Assembly: GCF_000718305.1 (NCBI RefSeq)
Contig: NZ_JOFQ01000008.1
Coordinates: forward strand, 558,001 to 622,000
Length of the DNA stretch: 64,000 bases
Reading direction: 5' to 3'
DNA from: Streptomyces niger
Lineage (GTDB): Bacteria > Actinomycetota > Actinomycetes > Streptomycetales > Streptomycetaceae
Shown: positions 45,666 to 54,407 of the stretch, one piece after another
How the letters are laid out: each line of letters opens with the position of its first letter
Numbering within the stretch: the stretch's first letter is position 1
Notes under the pieces: model-generated
The model's input: the letters and a program-made list of their open reading frames with translations, nothing else
Databases searched by the model: none
What the model was told of the DNA's origin: nothing
Translations under genes and position numbers: made by a program

Positions 45666-46874
45666 ATGCCCGATGATCACGACGCCGAGCCCGCCGAGCG
45701 CGCAGCGCCCGTCGACCGCGCAGCGCCCGCCGACCGTGAAGGCCCCGCCGACCGTGAAGGCCCCGCTGACCGCGAAGCACCCGCCGACCGCGCAGGCCCC
45801 GCCGCCGATGGCTCGACCGCCGCCCACGAAGCGCACGGGGCGCACGCCAGGACCCGGACCGCGGCCGAGAAGTGGGTGGCCTTCAAGAAGTCGCCGTTCC
45901 TGCCTGCGACCGTCCTGATCTTCATCCTGGCGGCCGCCGCCGGCCTCTTCGCCGGCTCGTACACCTACTCCATGGCCGCGCCGACCCCGCACCGCATCCC
46001 CACGGCCCTCGTCGGCGCCCCGGACGACGCCCGCGGCAAGGCGTTCGTGCAGGGCATGGAGAAGGCCCTGAACGCGTCGCTGGAGCTGCACGAGTACCGG
46101 ACGTACGCGCAGGCCCGCGAGGCGATCGACGAGCAGCAGGCGTTCACGATCATCAGCGTGGCCGGCTCGGGCGTACGGATGGACCTCTCCAGCGCCTCGG
46201 GCGCCTCGGTGAGCCAGCTGCTCCAGCAGGCCGCGCCGCAGGTCGGCAAGAAGGCGGGCGTGCCGGTCACGATCAAGGACATCAAGCCGGTGCAGCCCGG
46301 CGACCCGCGCGGCCTGGCGCTCTTCTACGTCTCGCTGGCCGCGGTGATCATCGGCTTCGTCGGCGCGATCCAGCTGAGCGTGCACGCGCGCGGGCTCAAC
46401 CCGGCCGAGCGGATCGCGTTCACCCTCGCGTACGCCCTGCTCGGCGGCTTCTCCATCGCCGCGGTCGTCGACTGGCTGCTCGGCGCGCTGACCCTGCCCT
46501 TCGTGCACTCCTGGCTGATCCTGGCGTTCACCATGTTCACGTCCGGCATGGTCTTCACGATGTTCAACACCCTGATCGGGCGGTGGGCGATGGTGCCCAC
46601 CTGGGGCCTGATGGTGCTGCTCGGCAACCCCTCGTCCGGCGGCGCGGTCTCCTGGCCGCTGCTCCCGTCCGTGCTCGGCCACATCGGCCGGTGGCTGCCG
46701 CCGGGCGCCTCGGTGAACGCCCAGCACACCGCCGTCTACTTCCCCGGCCACCAGCACGTCTTCCCGTACCTGGTGCTGGCCGGCTGGTCCCTGCTGTCCT
46801 GCACGGTCTTCTGGCTCTGGCGCCACCGCCACCCCGGCGGCCGCCCCACGACCCCGGCCCACGCAGCACACTGA
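45666..46874 (+). CDS. DUF3533/ABC-2-like membrane protein
   Basis: The 402-residue protein has a charged N-terminal part with PADREG-type repeats (residues 20-45), then a membrane helix at about 80-100. An extracytoplasmic domain of about 115 residues follows (PTALVGAPDDARGKAFVQGME, ALNASLELHEYRTYAQAREAI, ending near VQPGDPRGL), then five C-terminal helices and a His/Pro-rich tail. One helix, a loop, then five helices is the layout of YhgE/Pip/DUF3533-type proteins. A role in export or membrane stress is plausible but not shown. The start is probably leaderless. Confidence 0.78.
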   Translation: MPDDHDAEPAERAAPVDRAAPADREGPADREGPADREAPADRAGPAADGSTAAHEAHGAHARTRTAAEKWVAFKKSPFLPATVLIFILAAAAGLFAGSYTYSMAAPTPHRIPTALVGAPDDARGKAFVQGMEKALNASLELHEYRTYAQAREAIDEQQAFTIISVAGSGVRMDLSSASGASVSQLLQQAAPQVGKKAGVPVTIKDIKPVQPGDPRGLALFYVSLAAVIIGFVGAIQLSVHARGLNPAERIAFTLAYALLGGFSIAAVVDWLLGALTLPFVHSWLILAFTMFTSGMVFTMFNTLIGRWAMVPTWGLMVLLGNPSSGGAVSWPLLPSVLGHIGRWLPPGASVNAQHTAVYFPGHQHVFPYLVLAGWSLLSCTVFWLWRHRHPGGRPTTPAHAAH

Positions 46875-46901
46875 CCGGCCCCCGGCCCAGATCCGTACGC
46901 G

Positions 46902-46955
46902 GGCACGGACATGGGTGTGGCCACGGACCTGGGTGTGGGCACGGACCTGGGTGTG
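46902..46955 (+). repeat. Three 18-bp tandem repeats
   Basis: GGGCACGGACCTGGGTGT-type units are repeated at 46902-46919, 46920-46937 and 46938-46955, with single-base changes. They are non-coding, just after the membrane protein gene. Confidence 0.85.
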
Positions 46956-46965
46956 GGCACAACGA

Positions 46966-46999
46966 AAAGACCCCGGGAAGCGAACTTCCCGGGGTCTTT
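46966..46999. terminator. Bidirectional terminator of tRNA operon and membrane protein gene
   Basis: AAAGACCCCGGGAAG (46966-46980) pairs perfectly with CTTCCCGGGGTCTTT (46985-46999) around CGAA. It ends the minus-strand tRNA operon seven bases after tRNA-Phe. Confidence 0.9.
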
Positions 47000-47006
47000 C
47001 ACGGAG

Positions 47007-47080
47007 TGGCTGGGGCCGGGGTCGAACCGGCGACCTTCCGCTTTTCAGGCGGACGCTCGTACCAACTGAGCTACCCAGCC
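47007..47080 (-). tRNA. tRNA-Phe (GAA anticodon)
   Basis: The 74-base cloverleaf has acceptor GGCTGGG/CCCAGCC, discriminator A, anticodon loop CTGAAAA and T arm GGTTCGACCC. No CCA is encoded. It is last of a Glu-Asp-Phe operon. Confidence 0.96.
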
Positions 47081-47103
47081 ACGCAGTCCCAGAGAGACTG
47101 CAG

Positions 47104-47178
47104 CGGTCCTGACGGGATTTGAACCCGCGGCCTCCACCTTGACAGGGTGGCGAGCACTCCAAACTGCTCCACAGGACC
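47104..47178 (-). tRNA. tRNA-Asp (GTC anticodon), second copy
   Basis: The 75 bases are identical to tRNA-Asp at 41202-41276. It lies 23 bases upstream of tRNA-Phe and 39 downstream of tRNA-Glu in one transcript. Confidence 0.96.
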
Positions 47179-47217
47179 AAGCTTTGTGCGAGCACCAGTC
47201 TCGCACAGGGTGTTGCG

Positions 47218-47290
47218 TGCCCCCAACGGGATTCGAACCCGTGCTACCGCCTTGAAAGGGCGGCGTCCTGGGCCACTAGACGATGAGGGC
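47218..47290 (-). tRNA. tRNA-Glu (TTC anticodon)
   Basis: The 73-base gene has acceptor GCCCTCA/TGGGGGC (one T-G pair), anticodon loop CTTTCAA in CCGCC/GGCGG, T arm GGTTCGAATC and discriminator A. It is first of the Glu-Asp-Phe operon. Confidence 0.96.
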
Positions 47291-47336
47291 TGATGGCCCA
47301 CCTGGGCGCTTTGTCGGCGCCGTCGGGGACGTGAGA

Positions 47337-47366
47337 AGCATATGGGATGGGGGGACGGTTCGCCAA
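47337..47366 (-). promoter_or_regulatory. Promoter of tRNA Glu-Asp-Phe operon
   Basis: On the minus strand TTGGCG (47366-47361), an 18-base spacer and TATGCT (47342-47337) form a good vegetative promoter. Transcription would start near 47330, about 40 bases before tRNA-Glu. Confidence 0.65.
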
Positions 47367-47372
47367 AACGGT

Positions 47373-48989
47373 TTACGGAGAGGGGCTCGGCGAGGTCCGT
47401 GAAGGAGTGGACGACGGGGTGGCGCCGGGCCGGTTGTCGGCCGGCAGATGGCGGCTGACCTGGGCTTTCGACAGGCCGAGCCCGCCCAGCGTGATCTCGT
47501 CCCAGGCCTGGAGGCGCCGCGAGTCGCGATCCAGGTAGAGCACCGAGGCCTGCACCTGTTCGGGTGTCGCGCCCTCGACCGCGCGCAGCCCGCCGCCTCC
47601 CGTGGACCCCTCGACCATCAGCCGGGTGCCCTTCGGCAGGACCCGGTTGTCGCGGTGGTGGACATGGCCGGCGAGCACCAGGGGGACCAGCCCGTCGGTC
47701 TCGGACGCGGCGACCGGGTTGTGCGCCAGCGCGATGTCCGCCGGGGTGCGCGCCCGGGAGAGGGTGCGCAGGGAGTCGGCGAGGCGCCGCCCCGCAGCGC
47801 GTTCCGTGCGGTCCCCGGAGGGGGCCACCGAGCGGTCCGGGGTGAACTGCGGGTCGCCGATGCCCACGATGCGCAGCCCTCCTGCCCGCACGGAGGTGCC
47901 CTGGTCCACGACCTTCACGTTCTTCAGCTTCTTGCTCTGCGCGAGGTACTTCTGCGTCTTCATGGAGTCGTGGTTGCCGCGCACCCAGACGTACGGGGCG
48001 CCGAGCCTGCCGATCGGGTCCAGGAACGTGTTCTCGGCGGCCGAGCCGTGGTCCATGGTGTCGCCGGTGTCGACGATCACGTCGATGTCGTACTGCTCCA
48101 CCAGGGACCTGATGATCTGCCAGGCGGCCGGGTTCAGATGGATGTCGGAGACGTGCAGGACGCGGACCGTGGAGGGGTCCGGTTGGTACGCGGGCAGCGT
48201 GGACGTCGCGTCGTAGAGCTTGGTGACGTTCGTGACCAGCCGGGCCAGCTCCTTCTGGTAGACGTCGAACTCGCTCACGATGGAGCGGGCGCTGCCCACC
48301 ACGGAGGGCGCGGAGGACAGCAGCCCTGAGAAGCGGGGTTCCAGTACGGACTTGGGGTTCCAGGTGGCGTACGCGACGCCCCCGGAGGCGGCGAGCAGCG
48401 CGAGGGCGAGGCCGCCGGCGGCCAGCGCGCGGCGGGGCCTGCGGTACACCGCGAGGCCCAGCGCCGTCGCCCCGGAGACCACCGCGACGCAGGACCGGAG
48501 GGCGAGGTCGGCGGTGCCGCGCTCGACGTCCCGGGTGACCTCGGCCTGGAGGCCGGAGAACCGTTCCGGGTGGTCGACCAGTTCCTGGGCGCGTGCCGGG
48601 TCCAGCTGGTCGACGTCGACGTCCAGCCGTATCGGGGCGTGGTGACTCTGCAGGTCCAGCGCGCCCAGCGGGGACACGTTGATCTTCGTGCCGCCGCTGA
48701 GGGACGGGCGCAGCGCCATGGTCGTGTCCACGGGCCCGACGGGGATCCGGACGCTGCCGACGATCAGCAGGCCGAGCCAGGCGCCGAGCAGCGTCACGGC
48801 GAGCAGTCCGAGGGCGCGGGCGTACGGGTGCGGGGTGTGCGTCAGGGCGAAGGTGGGGGCCTGGTGGTGGGCGCGGTAGTGCCGCAGGACGGCGGCGGGG
48901 GCGCTCCGGACGCGGTCGTACGCGGTACGGAGCAGCCGGAGCACGGAGGAGCCCGGGGACGGCCCCCCGGACGGCGCGGTGCGGGCCAT
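47373..48989 (-). CDS. Membrane-anchored metallophosphoesterase
   Basis: The 538-residue protein has membrane helices near residues 62-82, 165-185 and 190-210, then a calcineurin-like catalytic domain: VLHVSDIHLN, VDTGDTMDHG, WVRGNHDS, ALAHNP and LAGHVHHRD, which supply all the metal ligands of the family. The active domain follows a helical linker and is probably outside the cytoplasm. A Pro/Ser/Thr-rich tail ends the protein. The substrate (cyclic nucleotide, phospholipid headgroup or protein) cannot be told from sequence. Confidence 0.92.
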   Translation of the reverse strand: MARTAPSGGPSPGSSVLRLLRTAYDRVRSAPAAVLRHYRAHHQAPTFALTHTPHPYARALGLLAVTLLGAWLGLLIVGSVRIPVGPVDTTMALRPSLSGGTKINVSPLGALDLQSHHAPIRLDVDVDQLDPARAQELVDHPERFSGLQAEVTRDVERGTADLALRSCVAVVSGATALGLAVYRRPRRALAAGGLALALLAASGGVAYATWNPKSVLEPRFSGLLSSAPSVVGSARSIVSEFDVYQKELARLVTNVTKLYDATSTLPAYQPDPSTVRVLHVSDIHLNPAAWQIIRSLVEQYDIDVIVDTGDTMDHGSAAENTFLDPIGRLGAPYVWVRGNHDSMKTQKYLAQSKKLKNVKVVDQGTSVRAGGLRIVGIGDPQFTPDRSVAPSGDRTERAAGRRLADSLRTLSRARTPADIALAHNPVAASETDGLVPLVLAGHVHHRDNRVLPKGTRLMVEGSTGGGGLRAVEGATPEQVQASVLYLDRDSRRLQAWDEITLGGLGLSKAQVSRHLPADNRPGATPSSTPSRTSPSPSP

Positions 48990-49191
48990 TGTGGCCGTAT
49001 GCCCGTCCGCAGGGCCCGTTATGCCGGGGGTTGTGGCATACGTGGGTGAGGACGCGCAATTCGTGGGCGTAGGTGGTGGCCGTGTGCCGGCGCGCGTGCG
49101 GGGGCGGGGTTACGGGGTGCACGCGGGAACGTACGGGGCCCATCCGGCGTGAGGCCGGGCCCCGAGCGACCCCGTGACCCACAATGGGCGC

Positions 49192-49542
49192 GTGCTGGAG
49201 ATGACGCGCGAGGAGTTCGAGGAACTGGTCAGCGAGGCGCTGGACCGGATCCCGCCGGAGCTGACCCGCCTGATGGACAACGTCGCGGTGTTCGTCGAGG
49301 ACGAGCCGCCGGCGGACGACCCCGAGCTGCTCGGGCTCTACGAAGGGACGCCACTGACCGAGCGCGGTGAGTGGTACGCGGGCGTCCTGCCGGACCGGAT
49401 CACGATCTACCGGGGCCCGACGCTGCGGATGTGCGACACCCGGGAGGACGTGGTGGCCGAGACCGAGGTCACGGTCGTGCACGAGATCGCCCACCACTTC
49501 GGCATCGACGACGAACGGCTGCACGCCCTCGGGTACGGCTGA
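49192..49542 (+). CDS. Small metallopeptidase (HExxH zincin)
   Basis: The 116-residue protein ends in VVHEIAHHFGIDDERLHALGYG, whose HEIAHHFGIDD is the HExxHxxGxxD zinc motif of the small DUF1025/minigluzincin-type metallopeptidases of actinobacteria. It opens LEMTREEFEELVSEALDRIPPEL. The cytosolic substrate is unknown. I chose GTG 49192 because CACAAT six bases before it looks like a -10 for a leaderless transcript. GTG 49174 and ATG 49201 are the alternatives. Confidence 0.88.
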   Translation: MLEMTREEFEELVSEALDRIPPELTRLMDNVAVFVEDEPPADDPELLGLYEGTPLTERGEWYAGVLPDRITIYRGPTLRMCDTREDVVAETEVTVVHEIAHHFGIDDERLHALGYG

Positions 49543-49737
49543 GGGCGGCCGCGGCCCCTGAGGACGGGCGTCCGGCACGGATGCCCGGCGCGCAGCCCGG
49601 GGTGGGCGACACGCCGTGCTCCGGGGCGCGTGGGGTTCGGCCGGCCGGGGGCGTCCCGGGCGTGTCCTCCGGTGGGCGGCGGGAGTTGGGCAGGGCGTCA
49701 GTCCCGCGTGTCCGCTCCGGATCCGGAGGTCCCGTCC

Positions 49738-50457
49738 GTGCGTCGCTCGCTCCCCGCCAGTCGCCCGCCCCAACCCGCACCCCCCGCTGCCGGGCCGCCC
49801 GGCCCGCTCCCGCCCTCCGTTTCCTCCGCCTCCTCGCCCGCTTCCTCCGACGGATCCGCCTCGCCCGCTTCCTCCGACGGATCCGCCTTGCCCTGTACGG
49901 CGACGCGTACGGCCCGCTCCCTGGCCCGGACGGCCGCCGTGGCCGCGGCGGCCTCCGCCTTCGCCATGTCGCTCACCGGCTGCATGAGCGTCAGCGACGA
50001 CCCGCCGAGGCCCAAGCCCTCCGGCACGGCCGCCGGGCACCACGGCAGCGACGCCCAGCCGGACGGCGGCTCGGCCGAGGCGCCCGGCGCCGGACCGCGC
50101 CGGATGGGCCGCTCCACCGGCCCCATGGAGGACGAGGACCGCAGCACGCCCTCGGGGGACGAGGAGCCGTCGGCCGACGAGAACAGCACGCCCGGAGAGC
50201 CCGGCGGCAGCAGGACCCCGAGCGGCGCCGGGCCGGGGTCGGAGAGCCCGACGAAGGGCAGCGCGCCCCGCCCGGCCCCGCCGCGCCCCACCGGCCGCCC
50301 GAAGCCCACGCCCACCCCCTCCCGTACGACCCCGGCGCCGCCGGACCCGACGCCCACCCCGAGCCAGGACCCGCCGCCGAGCAGCCCCGAGCAGACCGAC
50401 CCGCAGTCGGGCTCCCCGGCCTCCGCCTCGGACCCCGGGAGCGACGGCGCCCAGTAG
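49738..50457 (+). CDS. Proline-rich lipoprotein
   Basis: The product is 239 residues from a GTG at 49738 with GGAGG eight bases upstream. An unusually long Pro/Ser-rich N-terminus with a duplicated ASSDGSASP-type segment precedes a signal region (ARTAAVAAAASAFAMSLTGC), whose lipobox SLTGC would give a lipid-anchored Cys near residue 82. Everything after it is low-complexity Pro, Ser, Thr and Asp, ending in GSDGAQ. It resembles a surface spacer more than a folded protein. The true start could lie nearer the signal. Confidence 0.6.
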   Translation: MRRSLPASRPPQPAPPAAGPPGPLPPSVSSASSPASSDGSASPASSDGSALPCTATRTARSLARTAAVAAAASAFAMSLTGCMSVSDDPPRPKPSGTAAGHHGSDAQPDGGSAEAPGAGPRRMGRSTGPMEDEDRSTPSGDEEPSADENSTPGEPGGSRTPSGAGPGSESPTKGSAPRPAPPRPTGRPKPTPTPSRTTPAPPDPTPTPSQDPPPSSPEQTDPQSGSPASASDPGSDGAQ

Positions 50458-51010
50458 GACCGCCGCCCGCCCGCCCGGTACGGAGGTGCCGCCCGTCGCG
50501 TACGGAGGTGCCGTCCGCTTCGTACGGAGGTGCGGCCGCCCCGTACGAAGGTGCGACCATCCCGCACGAAGGCACGGCCGTGCCGTATCGAGGTGTCGAG
50601 CGGCCTGTACGGGGGCGTCGAGCGGGACCCGTACCGAAGTGTCGAGCGGCTCGTACGGGGGCGTCGAGCGGGACCTGTACCGAGGCGTCGAGCGGATCCG
50701 CGCAGTGGTGTCGAGCGGGTCGCGCACAAGGGGCGATGATCGGCCTTCGAGCAGCGAAAACCGGACGACCAGCGGTGTCGGGAGAATCCTGCCGGCACCG
50801 CATTTGCCTTCAGGGGGGCCGGGTGCGTATGGTGGTAGATCGTTTGATCCCATTTGCCCGGCGCCCACCGGATCCCCTTCACCGAAGGGGGCGAAGCGCG
50901 CCGCGTGGCGCGTTCTCTCCTTACCGTGGCTGACCGCATTGAGGCGGTCGTTTGTGAAACAACACGGAGTTTGGGCGCGTGCCGAGACTCCGGAAGGTTT
51001 CGCATTTCGC
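50458..51010. repeat. Degenerate repeat region and long leader before DEAD-box gene
   Basis: From about 50470 to 50735 two related modules recur: GTACGGAGGTGCCG-type units of about 20 bases (at least six copies) and GTGTCGAGCGG-type units of 25-35 bases (at least five). From 50750 to 51010 there are no repeats. This part is probably the promoter and leader of the helicase gene, with GGAAGG 13 bases before its ATG. The whole stretch is open in one frame into the helicase, but the repeats shift frame and are not protein-like. Confidence 0.65.
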
Positions 51011-53278
51011 ATGTCCGTTTCCACTGACCACTCCGCCCTGCCCGCGCACGACGAGCAGGCCCTCCTCGACGACGACCAGGCCGTGAGCCAGGACGCGCAG
51101 ACCGAGGCCGCCGAGGCCGTCGCGGAGGAGCCGCAGGCCCCCGAAGAGCCGCAGATCACCTTCGCCGATCTCGGCCTGGACGAGAAGATCGTCCGCAAGC
51201 TGGCGCAGAACGGTGTCACCACCCCGTTCCCGATCCAGGCGGCGACCATCCCGGACGCCATCGCCGGCCGCGACATCCTCGGCCGTGGCCGCACCGGCTC
51301 CGGCAAGACGCTCTCCTTCGGCCTGCCGCTGCTGACCCGCCTGGCCGGCGGTCGCACCGAGAAGAAGCGCCCCCGCGGCGTCATCCTCACTCCGACCCGT
51401 GAGCTCGCCATGCAGGTGAGCGACGCGCTGCAGCCGTACGGCGACGTCCTCGGCCTCAAGCTGAAGGTCGTCTGCGGTGGCACCTCGATGGGTAACCAGA
51501 TCTACGCCCTGGAGCGCGGCGTCGACATCCTCGTCGCCACCCCGGGCCGGCTGCGCGACATCATCAACCGCGGCGCCTGCTCCCTGGACGAGGTCGAGGT
51601 CGCCGTCCTGGACGAGGCCGACCAGATGGCCGACCTGGGCTTCCTGCCCGAGGTCACCGAGCTGCTGGACCTGGTCCCCACCGGCGGCCAGCGCATGCTC
51701 TTCTCCGCGACCATGGAGAACGAGATCGGCACCCTGGTCAAGCGCTACCTGAACAACCCGGTCAGCCACGAGGTCGACGCGGCCCAGGGCGCGGTCACGA
51801 CCATGTCCCACCACGTGCTGGTCGTGAAGCCGAAGGACAAGGCGCCCGTCACGGCCGCCATCGCCGCCCGCAAGGGCCGCACGATCATCTTCGTCCGTAC
51901 GCAGCTGGGCGCCGACCGCGTCGCCGAGCAGCTGTGCGACTCGGGTGTCCGCGCCGACGCCCTGCACGGCGGCATGACGCAGGGCGCGCGTACGCGGACC
52001 CTGGCCGACTTCAAGGACGGTTACGTCAACGTCCTGGTCGCCACCGACGTCGCCGCCCGCGGCATCCACGTCGACGGCATCGACCTGGTTCTGAACGTGG
52101 ACCCGGCCGGCGACCACAAGGACTACCTGCACCGTTCCGGCCGTACGGCGCGCGCCGGCCAGTCCGGCACGGTCGTGTCGCTGGCCCTGCCGCACCAGCG
52201 CCGGCAGATCTTCCGCCTCATGGAGGACGCGGGCGTGGACGCCTCGCGCCACATCGTGGGCGGCGCCGGCCAGTTCGACGAGGACGTGGCCCGGATCACC
52301 GGCGCCCGCTCGCTCACCGAGGTGCAGGCCGAGTCGGCCGCGAACTCCGCCAAGCAGGCCGAGCGCGAGGTCCAGGAGCTGACCCGCGAGCTGGAGCGGC
52401 TGCAGCGCCGCGCCGCCGAGCTGCGCGAGGACGCCGACCGGCTGACCGCCAAGGCCGCGCGCGAGCGGGGCGAGGACCCCGAGGCCGCGGTGCAGGCCAA
52501 GGCCGAGGCGGAGGCCGCTGCCGAGGCGGAGAGCGCCGCGCAGCCCGAGGCGTCGGTGCCGGCCCAGGCCCCGCGCGCCGCCGAGGCCGACGACACGCAG
52601 CGCCGCTCCACGTACCGCGACGAGCGGGGCAACTACGAGCGCCGTGACCGTCGTGACGACCGTGGTGGCCGTTCCTTCGACCGCAACGACCGTGGCGGTG
52701 ACCGCGGTGGCGACCGGGGTGGCTTCGGCCGTGACCGTCGTGATGACCGTGGTGGCCGTTCCTTCGACCGGAACGACCGCAACGACCGTGGCGGCGACCG
52801 CGGTGGTTTCAACCGTGACCGTCGTGACGACCGTGGTGGCCGTTCCTTCGACCGCAACGACCGCAACGACCGCGGTGGTGACCGGGGTGGCTTCGGCCGT
52901 GACCGCCGTGATGACCGCGGTGGGCGTTCCTTCGATCGGAATGACCGCAACGACCGTGGCGGCGACCGGGGTGGCTTCGGCCGTGACCGTCGTGATGACC
53001 GTGGTGGCCGTTCCTTCGACCGCAACGACCGCAACGACCGCGGTGGCGACCGTGGCGGCTTCCGTCGCGACGACCGTGGTGGCCGTCCCTTCGAGCGTCG
53101 TGACCACCGTGGCGGCGACCGCCCGTTCAACCGCGACCGCCGGGACGACCGCTTCGGTCGCGACCGCGACAACGACCGTCGTCCGCACAACCGCCGCGAC
53201 GACCACCGCGGCGGAAACGCCGGCGGCCGGTCCTTCGACCGCCGTGCGGACAAGCCGCGCTGGAAGCGCAACGGCTGA
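51011..53278 (+). CDS. DEAD-box RNA helicase with RGG-like repeat tail
   Basis: The 755-residue helicase has the Q motif region TTPFPIQAATIP, motif I GRTGSGKT, Ia PTRELA, II DEAD (VLDEADQM), III SAT, V ATDVAARGIHVDG and VI HRSGRTARAG in residues 50-430. A coiled-coil-like Glu/Arg helix and an Ala/Glu linker follow (about 450-535). The tail from about 540 has five near-identical 28-residue blocks rich in Arg, Asp and Gly, then a degenerate basic end. It is of the DeaD/RhlE/CsdA type, which remodels structured RNA in cold and ribosome assembly. The tail should bind RNA and may promote condensates. Confidence 0.96.
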   Translation: MSVSTDHSALPAHDEQALLDDDQAVSQDAQTEAAEAVAEEPQAPEEPQITFADLGLDEKIVRKLAQNGVTTPFPIQAATIPDAIAGRDILGRGRTGSGKTLSFGLPLLTRLAGGRTEKKRPRGVILTPTRELAMQVSDALQPYGDVLGLKLKVVCGGTSMGNQIYALERGVDILVATPGRLRDIINRGACSLDEVEVAVLDEADQMADLGFLPEVTELLDLVPTGGQRMLFSATMENEIGTLVKRYLNNPVSHEVDAAQGAVTTMSHHVLVVKPKDKAPVTAAIAARKGRTIIFVRTQLGADRVAEQLCDSGVRADALHGGMTQGARTRTLADFKDGYVNVLVATDVAARGIHVDGIDLVLNVDPAGDHKDYLHRSGRTARAGQSGTVVSLALPHQRRQIFRLMEDAGVDASRHIVGGAGQFDEDVARITGARSLTEVQAESAANSAKQAEREVQELTRELERLQRRAAELREDADRLTAKAARERGEDPEAAVQAKAEAEAAAEAESAAQPEASVPAQAPRAAEADDTQRRSTYRDERGNYERRDRRDDRGGRSFDRNDRGGDRGGDRGGFGRDRRDDRGGRSFDRNDRNDRGGDRGGFNRDRRDDRGGRSFDRNDRNDRGGDRGGFGRDRRDDRGGRSFDRNDRNDRGGDRGGFGRDRRDDRGGRSFDRNDRNDRGGDRGGFRRDDRGGRPFERRDHRGGDRPFNRDRRDDRFGRDRDNDRRPHNRRDDHRGGNAGGRSFDRRADKPRWKRNG
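52646..53070 (+). repeat. 84-bp tandem repeats in helicase tail
   Basis: About five head-to-tail units of 84 bases (first one partly altered), for example starting at 52730 and 52814, encode the RDDRGGRSFDRNDR-type blocks. Nucleotide identity between units is high, including third positions, which points to recent expansion or gene conversion. Confidence 0.9.
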
Positions 53279-53325
53279 CCCGGCGTCGGAGCGGCCCTGA
53301 GCTGCCCGTACGCGGTCGCCTGAAC

Positions 53326-53356
53326 GGTGGGCCCACCCTCTTCGGGCGGGCCCACC
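53326..53356 (+). terminator. DEAD-box gene terminator
   Basis: GGTGGGCCC (53326-53334) pairs with GGGCCCACC (53348-53356), with an inner CCC/GGG that can also pair. It starts 48 bases after the stop. No T-run follows. Confidence 0.65.
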
Positions 53357-53462
53357 GGCACGTTCTCACCCCGTGCCGCAGGCCCACATCGGGCCACTTC
53401 GACCCCGCCGAGCCCTAATGCCTTCCAGCTGAAGGACGAGCGCGGGCTATGCTGCTCGGTGC

Positions 53463-53535
53463 GGGCCATTAGCTCAATTGGCAGAGCAGTGGACTTTTAA
53501 TCCATTGGTTCAGGGTTCGAGCCCCTGATGGCCCA
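53463..53535 (+). tRNA. tRNA-Lys (TTT anticodon)
   Basis: The 73-base gene has acceptor GGGCCAT/ATGGCCC, D arm GCTCAATTGGCAGAGC, anticodon loop CTTTTAA with TTT, and T arm GGTTCGAGCC. No CCA is encoded. TATGCT at 53449-53454 is a -10 candidate just upstream. A broken tyrosine integrase gene begins 113 bases downstream, so this tRNA is the probable attachment site. Confidence 0.96.
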
Positions 53536-53647
53536 CCGGTCAGGCCCCTCGACAGGACGCTGACCAGCAAGAACGCGCCCCGGCTACTTTCTCTGGCCGG
53601 GGCGCTTCCTGTAGATCAGCCGATTGCGTGAGCGATGCGTGAGCGCA

Positions 53648-54389
53648 CTACACGGCCGAGCTGCGAGGAACGAGCTGCGCTGCGGCTTCCGCGGCCCCCT
53701 TGGCCAGCTCAGGAAGGACGCTCGCGTAGATGTCCCTCGTGATCGTTATCGACGAGTGACCCAGCATCTCCTCAACTCCTCGACCACCTTCATGTCCGCT
53801 CCGGCAGCGAGCATCAGTGTGGCCGCGCCGTGCCGAAGGTCGTGGAGACGGACCGGCGGAAGACCTGACGCGGTGACAAGCCGCTCGAACAGGTCGGTGA
53901 CCTTGCCCGGGTGGAGCCAGGAGCCGTCCTCACTGGTGAAGACGCGGCCGGTGTCGACCCACGCCTTCCCCCACGCCAGGCGTTCCTTCGCCCGCTGGGC
54001 GCGGTGGGCCTTGAGAGCGCGGACCGTCTGGTCGTCCAGGGGGGCGACACGGAAGCCGCTGGACGTCTTGGGTACCGACTCAGCGACCTCCCAGCCGTCT
54101 TGAACGAGCTGTGCGGACACGGTCAGGGAGCCGGCGTCCAGGTTCGTCTCCGCCACGGCTGTCCGCAGGCTTCGCCCCGCCGGAGGCCGCGGAGGGCTAT
54201 GAGGTGCCACACGGCGTAGAGGCGGTCCTTGGACACGAAGTCGAGGAACTGCCCGACCTGCCCGACCTGCCCGATTTGCTCGGGCGTCCAGACCATGACA
54301 GGAGAGGGCCTGACGCTCGTCTCGCGCCATTGGGCAATCCGCTCGCCGGTCCAGAGCAGGGCCTTGGGCCGCTCGGCGGCTTCCAGCTA
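53648..54389 (-). pseudogene. Frameshifted tyrosine-type integrase
   Basis: The C-terminal catalytic domain of a phage/ICE integrase can be read only by changing frame twice. The upstream part (from 54389, no start) gives LIALRGLRRGEAC with the first catalytic Arg. A frame change near 54160 leads to TNLDAGSLTVSAQLVQDGWEV and VRLHDLRHGAATLML, with the HxxR box. An extra GAGGAGTT near 53770-53780 breaks it again before LGHSSITITRDIYASV, which holds the catalytic Tyr, ending at a TAG at 53648. The N-terminal core-binding part is missing. Its place beside tRNA-Lys marks an old integration. Confidence 0.88.
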
Positions 54390-54407
54390 GACGTGTGAGC
54401 CGCCGGG

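Noticed and set aside
47071..51483. A 1470-codon minus-strand open frame
   Set aside because: It runs through the tRNA Glu-Asp-Phe genes, the metallophosphoesterase in a wrong frame and the lipoprotein antisense, so it cannot be a gene.
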